Notes under the pieces: generated by a model
Database searches by the model: none
Told to the model about the DNA's origin: nothing
The model's input: the letters and a program-made list of their open reading frames with translations, nothing else
Translations under genes and position numbers: made by a program
In this document: in pieces, positions 21,267-25,032 of the stretch
Position numbering within the stretch: position 1 is the stretch's first letter
Layout: every line of letters begins with the position of its first letter
From: Syntrophaceae bacterium UBA5619
Lineage (GTDB): Bacteria; Desulfobacterota; Syntrophia; Syntrophales; UBA5619
Direction: 5' to 3'
Length of the DNA: 25,032 nt
Assembly (NCBI GenBank): GCA_002424545.1
Contig: DIKL01000010.1
Location: 457-25,488 of the forward strand

Positions 21267-23654
21267 ATGAAAGATTCATCCAGGACCAAGCAATCTTTAA
21301 TCGAAGAACTGATCTCCCTGAGGCGGAAAATCCAGGAACTGGAACAATCCGAAGCCGACGGAAGAAAGGCCGAGGAGGCGTTGCGCGATATCGCGGACTG
21401 TGAGCGGGTGGAGGAAGAACTTCGCAACTCCGCGGGAAAATATCGAAATATCCTCGAAAACATTGAAGAAGGATACTACGAAACCGATCTGGCCGGCAAT
21501 TTCACATTTTTCAACTCCCCCCTTTGCCGCCTGCTTGGTTACTCCAGGGAAGAAATGGCAGGCTTGAACTACCGGGCATACATGGACGCCGAAAATGCAA
21601 AGAAGGTTTTTGGGGCTTTTCACGAGGTCTATGTAACCGGAATCCCCGCAAAGTTCGAGTCGGAGATGATTCGAAAGGACGGCGCTCGGGTGTACAATGA
21701 GGATTCGGTATCGCTGATTGCGGAACCGGGGCGAAAGCCGACCGGATTTCGAGGCATTGTCCGAAATGTCACCGAACGAAAGAAGATGGAGGAGGCGCTG
21801 GAAAATGAGCGCAATCTCCTGAAAAGCCTGATCGATAACTTGCCCGACCGCATCTATGCCAAAGACTCCGAAGGCCGATTCATCATCTGCAATGAAGCGA
21901 TGGTTCGCCGCATGGGTAAGAACCGTATGACCGAGCTCGTGGGCAAGTCGGATTTTGACTTTCTGCCGCCGGAGCTTGCGCAACGATTTCATGACGATGA
22001 GCAGGAGATCCTCAGGACCGGCATCCCGCTGATGAACCGCGAGGAGCCTCTGGAGACCGTGAATGGCAAGATCACACGGTGGAACCTGGCGACCAAAGTG
22101 CCTTTGCTCGACAGGCAAGGAAACCGGATCGGGATTGTAGGCGTGGGCCGGGAAATCACCGACCGTAAGCGGATGGAGGAGGAACTGAGGGACAGCGAAG
22201 AAAGATACCGCAGAATCTTTGAAGCCTCGAGCGATGCCATTCTCTTCCGTCGCAAAGAAATGATCATCTTCGCGAACCCGGCCGCGATCAAACTGTTTCG
22301 GGCGAATCGTCCGGAAGATTTGATCGGGAAACGATACCTGGACCTGGTTCATCCCGACGACCGCCCCCTGTCGGCCGAACGGATCAAAAAAACGGTGAAT
22401 GAAGGATGGATCGCATCTCTGCGGGAACACCGGTTGTTGGCCCTGGATGGACAGGTCTTGCAGGTTGAGTCCACCGGCGTGCCCGTCCAATACCGGGGCG
22501 AGACCCATGTCTTTGGAATTTTCCGCGACATCTCCGAACGCAAGCGGATCGAAGAGGAGCTCCGCCGAAACCAGGAACGTGCCGAGCGGCTGGCCCGAGA
22601 AATGGCGGTCATTGCGGAAATCGGAAAAATGGTCAGTTCCACCCTGGTCATCGAAGAGGTGTACCAACGATTCGCCGACAAGTCCAATCTGCTGATCCCC
22701 CATGACAGGCTGGTCGTGAACCTGAACAACGCTCGAGAGAATAAATGCCGTTGCGTCTATGTTTCCGGGGTGGATATCCCCGGGAGCAGACCGGGGGAAT
22801 CTAAATCGCTATCGGGGTCAACCGACGAGATGATCCTGAGCACCCGATCCGGCGTGATCATGCAGGCGGCGAGCGTCGAGGAGCGGGCCGTCCGCTTCCC
22901 CACCGTCGGCCGTATCTCACACGCAAAGGCGGGGTTGTGCTCCCTGCTGAGCGTTCCGTTGCTCCACGGGGACGAGGTGATCGGCACCCTGCATTTCTGG
23001 ACGAAAAAACCGGAAGCCTATGAGGAGAGAGACCTCCGGCTGGCGGAGAGAATCGCGGCGCAGATTTCCGGGGCCATCGCCAATGCGCAGCTTTATGCCG
23101 ACCTCAAGAAGGCGCAGCGGGAGCTGAAAGAGAGCGAACAGCGATATCACGAGCTCAGTATCGTCGACGATCTCACCCAGCTCTACAATTCGCGGCAATT
23201 CTTCTTTCAATTGAGAATGGAATTAGACCGGTCGAACCGCTACCGCCAGCCTTTAACCCTCCTTTTGCTTGATCTCGACGATTTCAAGGCATTCAATGAC
23301 TCGTACGGCCATGTCGAGGGAGACAAGGTCTTGCGACGACTCGGCCAGGCGGCTAAAAGATGTCTGCGCAAAACGGATTCGGCCTATCGCTACGGCGGTG
23401 AAGAATTCACCTTCCTTCTGCCCATGACCACGGTCGCGCATGGCGCCGTTATAGCGGAAAGAATCCGGACGGAGTTCAAAAAGGAGACTTTCTGCCCGGC
23501 GCCGGGTCAGGACATCCATATGACGGTGAGCATTGGCCTTGCGCAATACAAGGCAGAGGAAGAGATGATGGCCTTCGTTCACCGGACGGATCAGCTCATG
23601 TACCGGGCAAAAGAGACCGGGAAAGACGGGATTTGTTGTGAACCATGGCCGTAA
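21267..23654 (+). CDS. Diguanylate cyclase with three PAS domains and a GAF domain
   Basis: Predicted c-di-GMP synthase of 795 aa, cytoplasmic, with no membrane segment. The order is N-terminal coiled coil (about 5-55), PAS 1 (about 56-170), PAS 2 (about 182-300), PAS 3 (about 308-425), coiled coil (426-447), GAF (about 448-612) and GGDEF (about 630-792). The catalytic signature is intact: GGEEF at 710-714 in YRYGGEEFTFLLP. LLDLDDFKAFNDSYGHVEGD (667-686) supplies the metal-binding Asp. The inhibitory site RKTD (701-704) stands five residues before GGEEF, as expected for product feedback inhibition. I chose ATG 21267 for its G-rich upstream site and because the coiled coil starts there; ATG 21171 or 21189 are less likely. 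It is a lone gene divergent from ndk. Input signals are unknown. Confidence 0.93.
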   Translation: MKDSSRTKQSLIEELISLRRKIQELEQSEADGRKAEEALRDIADCERVEEELRNSAGKYRNILENIEEGYYETDLAGNFTFFNSPLCRLLGYSREEMAGLNYRAYMDAENAKKVFGAFHEVYVTGIPAKFESEMIRKDGARVYNEDSVSLIAEPGRKPTGFRGIVRNVTERKKMEEALENERNLLKSLIDNLPDRIYAKDSEGRFIICNEAMVRRMGKNRMTELVGKSDFDFLPPELAQRFHDDEQEILRTGIPLMNREEPLETVNGKITRWNLATKVPLLDRQGNRIGIVGVGREITDRKRMEEELRDSEERYRRIFEASSDAILFRRKEMIIFANPAAIKLFRANRPEDLIGKRYLDLVHPDDRPLSAERIKKTVNEGWIASLREHRLLALDGQVLQVESTGVPVQYRGETHVFGIFRDISERKRIEEELRRNQERAERLAREMAVIAEIGKMVSSTLVIEEVYQRFADKSNLLIPHDRLVVNLNNARENKCRCVYVSGVDIPGSRPGESKSLSGSTDEMILSTRSGVIMQAASVEERAVRFPTVGRISHAKAGLCSLLSVPLLHGDEVIGTLHFWTKKPEAYEERDLRLAERIAAQISGAIANAQLYADLKKAQRELKESEQRYHELSIVDDLTQLYNSRQFFFQLRMELDRSNRYRQPLTLLLLDLDDFKAFNDSYGHVEGDKVLRRLGQAAKRCLRKTDSAYRYGGEEFTFLLPMTTVAHGAVIAERIRTEFKKETFCPAPGQDIHMTVSIGLAQYKAEEEMMAFVHRTDQLMYRAKETGKDGICCEPWP

Positions 23655-23763
23655 GAACCGTTCAAACGGCGCTCCCCGCCCCCAACTCGAAAAGAAATCG
23701 AGAACAACGAGTCTAAAATAACCTTATATTCGACGAGACTCCCTTCTGATTTTGAGAATAGCG

Positions 23764-24474
23764 TCATCCCGACTGTTTTTCCACCCCGTCCCTGAGTTTA
23801 CCCCCCCAGTTTCCACAAAGGGTTGCGTGATGGAGCGATCGCCACAAAAGGGAGCAAAACGTGCGGCGGGGAATCGGGCGGGCGCCCAATCCGGCGAGAT
23901 GGTCGGTCTCGACCTGGCAGTCGATCAAATCGAAGCCGCGCTTCCGGAGATGTTCCACCAACGTGACCAGCGCCGCCTTGGAGGCGTTCGGGATCGCGGA
24001 GAACATCGACTCGCCGAAGAAGGCGCGGCCGAGGGAAAGGCCATAGAGGCCGCCGACAAGACTCTCTCCCTGCCAGACCTCGACGGAGTGCGCATATCCG
24101 AGGTCGTGAAGGGCGCAGTAGGCCTCCAACATCTCCCGCGTGATCCAGGTGCCGTCCTGCCCGGGGCGGGGCTTGCGGCAAGCGGAAATCACCTCCCGAA
24201 AGGCCCGGTCGAACGTGATCCGGACGACCCTCTTTTTCAGGAACTGCCGCATGCTGCGCGACACGTGCAGTTCATCGGGAAAAAGAACAAAGCGCGGGTC
24301 CGGCGACCACCAGAGGATCGGTTCGCCGGCGCCGTACCAGGGGAAGATCCCTTCGCGATAGGCGGCAAGAAGGCGTTCCGGCGAGAGGTCGCCGCCGACG
24401 GCCAGGAGCCCGCTTTTTGCGGCGTGTTCGACGGGAGGAAAAAGAACCGCCTCAGGGAGTCGATAGACCGGCAT
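23764..24474 (-). CDS. aat: Leucyl/phenylalanyl-tRNA-protein transferase
   Basis: Adds Leu or Phe from aminoacyl-tRNA to the N-terminus of proteins starting with Arg or Lys, marking them for ClpS/ClpAP; 236 aa (E. coli 234). Family blocks are present: [25 protein letters not shown] followed by [12 protein letters not shown], then [57 protein letters not shown] and GFDLIDCQV. The ATG at 24474 lies within the 3' end of clpA (23-nt overlap), so the two are coupled. It converges on the diguanylate cyclase gene; the 109 nt between them show no clear intrinsic terminator. Confidence 0.95.
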   Translation of the reverse strand: MPVYRLPEAVLFPPVEHAAKSGLLAVGGDLSPERLLAAYREGIFPWYGAGEPILWWSPDPRFVLFPDELHVSRSMRQFLKKRVVRITFDRAFREVISACRKPRPGQDGTWITREMLEAYCALHDLGYAHSVEVWQGESLVGGLYGLSLGRAFFGESMFSAIPNASKAALVTLVEHLRKRGFDLIDCQVETDHLAGLGARPIPRRTFCSLLWRSLHHATLCGNWGGKLRDGVEKQSG

Positions 24475-25032
24475 GGGTGACCCGGACGACGACGTCGTCG
24501 TTTTCGATGTCGGCCAGGGCTTCGCCGCCCTCGCGGAGGCTGCCGAAAAGCACCTCGTCCACGAAGAATCGCTTCACCTTGTCCTGCACGAGCCGGGCGA
24601 TCTCGCGCGCGCCGAACTCGGGGGAATAGCCCTTCCGGGCCAGCCAGGCAAAGCACCCTTCGGTCACCGTGAGCAGAACCTTCTTCCCGACGAGCTGCGC
24701 GGCAAAGTCGGCGACGGCCCGCTTCACGATCTTCAAAACAACCTCTTCGGTGAGGCCCTGGAAGTTCACGACGCCGTCGAGCCGGTTCCGGAATTCGGGG
24801 GAAAAAATCCGCTCCAGCGCCTTGAAAACGGCGTCCCGCTGGATGGGAAGTCCTTCAAAGCCAATCGTCTGCCGGCCGATCTCCCGGGCGCCCGCGTTGG
24901 AGGTCATCAGCAGGATCACGTTCCGGAAATCCGCCTTCTTGCCGTTGTTGTCGGTCAGCGTCGCGTAGTCCATCACCTGGAGAAGCGCATTGAAGATGTC
25001 CGCGTGCGCCTTTTCGATCTCGTCCAGCAGCA
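24452..25032 (-). CDS. clpA: ATP-dependent Clp protease ATP-binding subunit ClpA, C-terminal part
   Basis: Only the last 193 or so codons are in the window; the gene continues past the right edge. The visible segment belongs to the second AAA+ module: Walker [10 protein letters not shown], the [24 protein letters not shown] block with sensor 1 Asn, the IGF tripeptide (ClpP-docking loop position, IGL in E. coli ClpA), and the arginine-finger stretch [10 protein letters not shown]. The C-terminal small domain contains [19 protein letters not shown]. The TDNNG and IGF features favour ClpA over ClpB, which lacks the ClpP loop. With aat directly downstream it forms an N-degron degradation pair. 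clpS would be expected upstream, outside the window. Confidence 0.92.
   Translation of the reverse strand, partial: LLDEIEKAHADIFNALLQVMDYATLTDNNGKKADFRNVILLMTSNAGAREIGRQTIGFEGLPIQRDAVFKALERIFSPEFRNRLDGVVNFQGLTEEVVLKIVKRAVADFAAQLVGKKVLLTVTEGCFAWLARKGYSPEFGAREIARLVQDKVKRFFVDEVLFGSLREGGEALADIENDDVVVRVTHAGLSTP

Noticed and set aside
21297..22703. Leftward open frame of 468 codons opposite the diguanylate cyclase
   Set aside because: Antisense shadow of the PAS/GAF-coding frame; no recognisable domain.
23709..23741. GAGTCT/AGACTC inverted pair between the diguanylate cyclase and aat as a shared terminator
   Set aside because: The arms are only 6 bp, the loop is 21 nt, and no U-run follows on either strand.

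Overview
The window is GC-rich bacterial chromosome, densely packed with Gram-negative genes. The gene set suggests a Desulfobacterota (former Deltaproteobacteria) organism, for example a Syntrophales or Geobacter-like lineage. The grounds are a GsuK-type single-chain K+ channel, an mlaEFDCA cluster, an hsp20-lon pair and a stand-alone GMP synthetase ATP-pyrophosphatase subunit. This assignment is inference from gene content. I found no rRNA, tRNA, CRISPR array, insertion sequence or phage gene, so the window reads as ordinary core or soft-core chromosome.

Layout. (1) 1-1712, minus: a YbhG-like HlyD adaptor and the start of its ABC ATPase, which runs off the left edge. (2) 1713-2021: intergenic region with a 7-bp-arm inverted repeat. 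(3) 2022-3719, plus: GsuK-like RCK-gated K+ channel. (4) 3773-7884, minus: phospholipid-transport operon mlaE-mlaF-mlaD-mlaC-mlaA with very tight spacing. MlaF carries a C-terminal domain of about 140 residues that looks like a degenerate GGDEF domain, and there is no mlaB. (5) 8027-10871, minus: hsp20-lon proteostasis pair with a readable promoter and an operator-like repeat. (6) 11071-12839, minus: DUF4185-like lipoprotein, then UspA-type stress protein with a near-consensus promoter flanked by a palindrome. (7) 13082-14830, minus: radical SAM protein with a B12-binding-like N-terminal domain. (8) 15039-16734, plus: histidine kinase and OmpR-family regulator, overlapping by 14 nt, preceded by two identical 9-mers exactly 11 bp apart. 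(9) 16815-21011, minus: ndk, guaA ATPPase subunit, slt lytic transglycosylase and an RraA-like gene, all on one strand; guaA and slt overlap by 4 nt. (10) 21267-23654, plus: PAS-PAS-PAS-GAF-GGDEF diguanylate cyclase with intact catalytic and inhibitory motifs. (11) 23764-25032, minus: aat and the 3' end of clpA, overlapping by 23 nt, an N-degron degradation pair.

How the genes work together. The Mla operon would move phospholipid between the outer and inner membranes. Lon/Hsp20, UspA and ClpA/Aat are stress and proteolysis functions. The kinase-regulator pair and the diguanylate cyclase are independent signalling units. The most unusual item is the MlaF fusion: a nucleotidyl-cyclase-like fold without its catalytic signature, attached to a lipid-transporter ATPase in an operon that lacks the usual STAS regulator MlaB.
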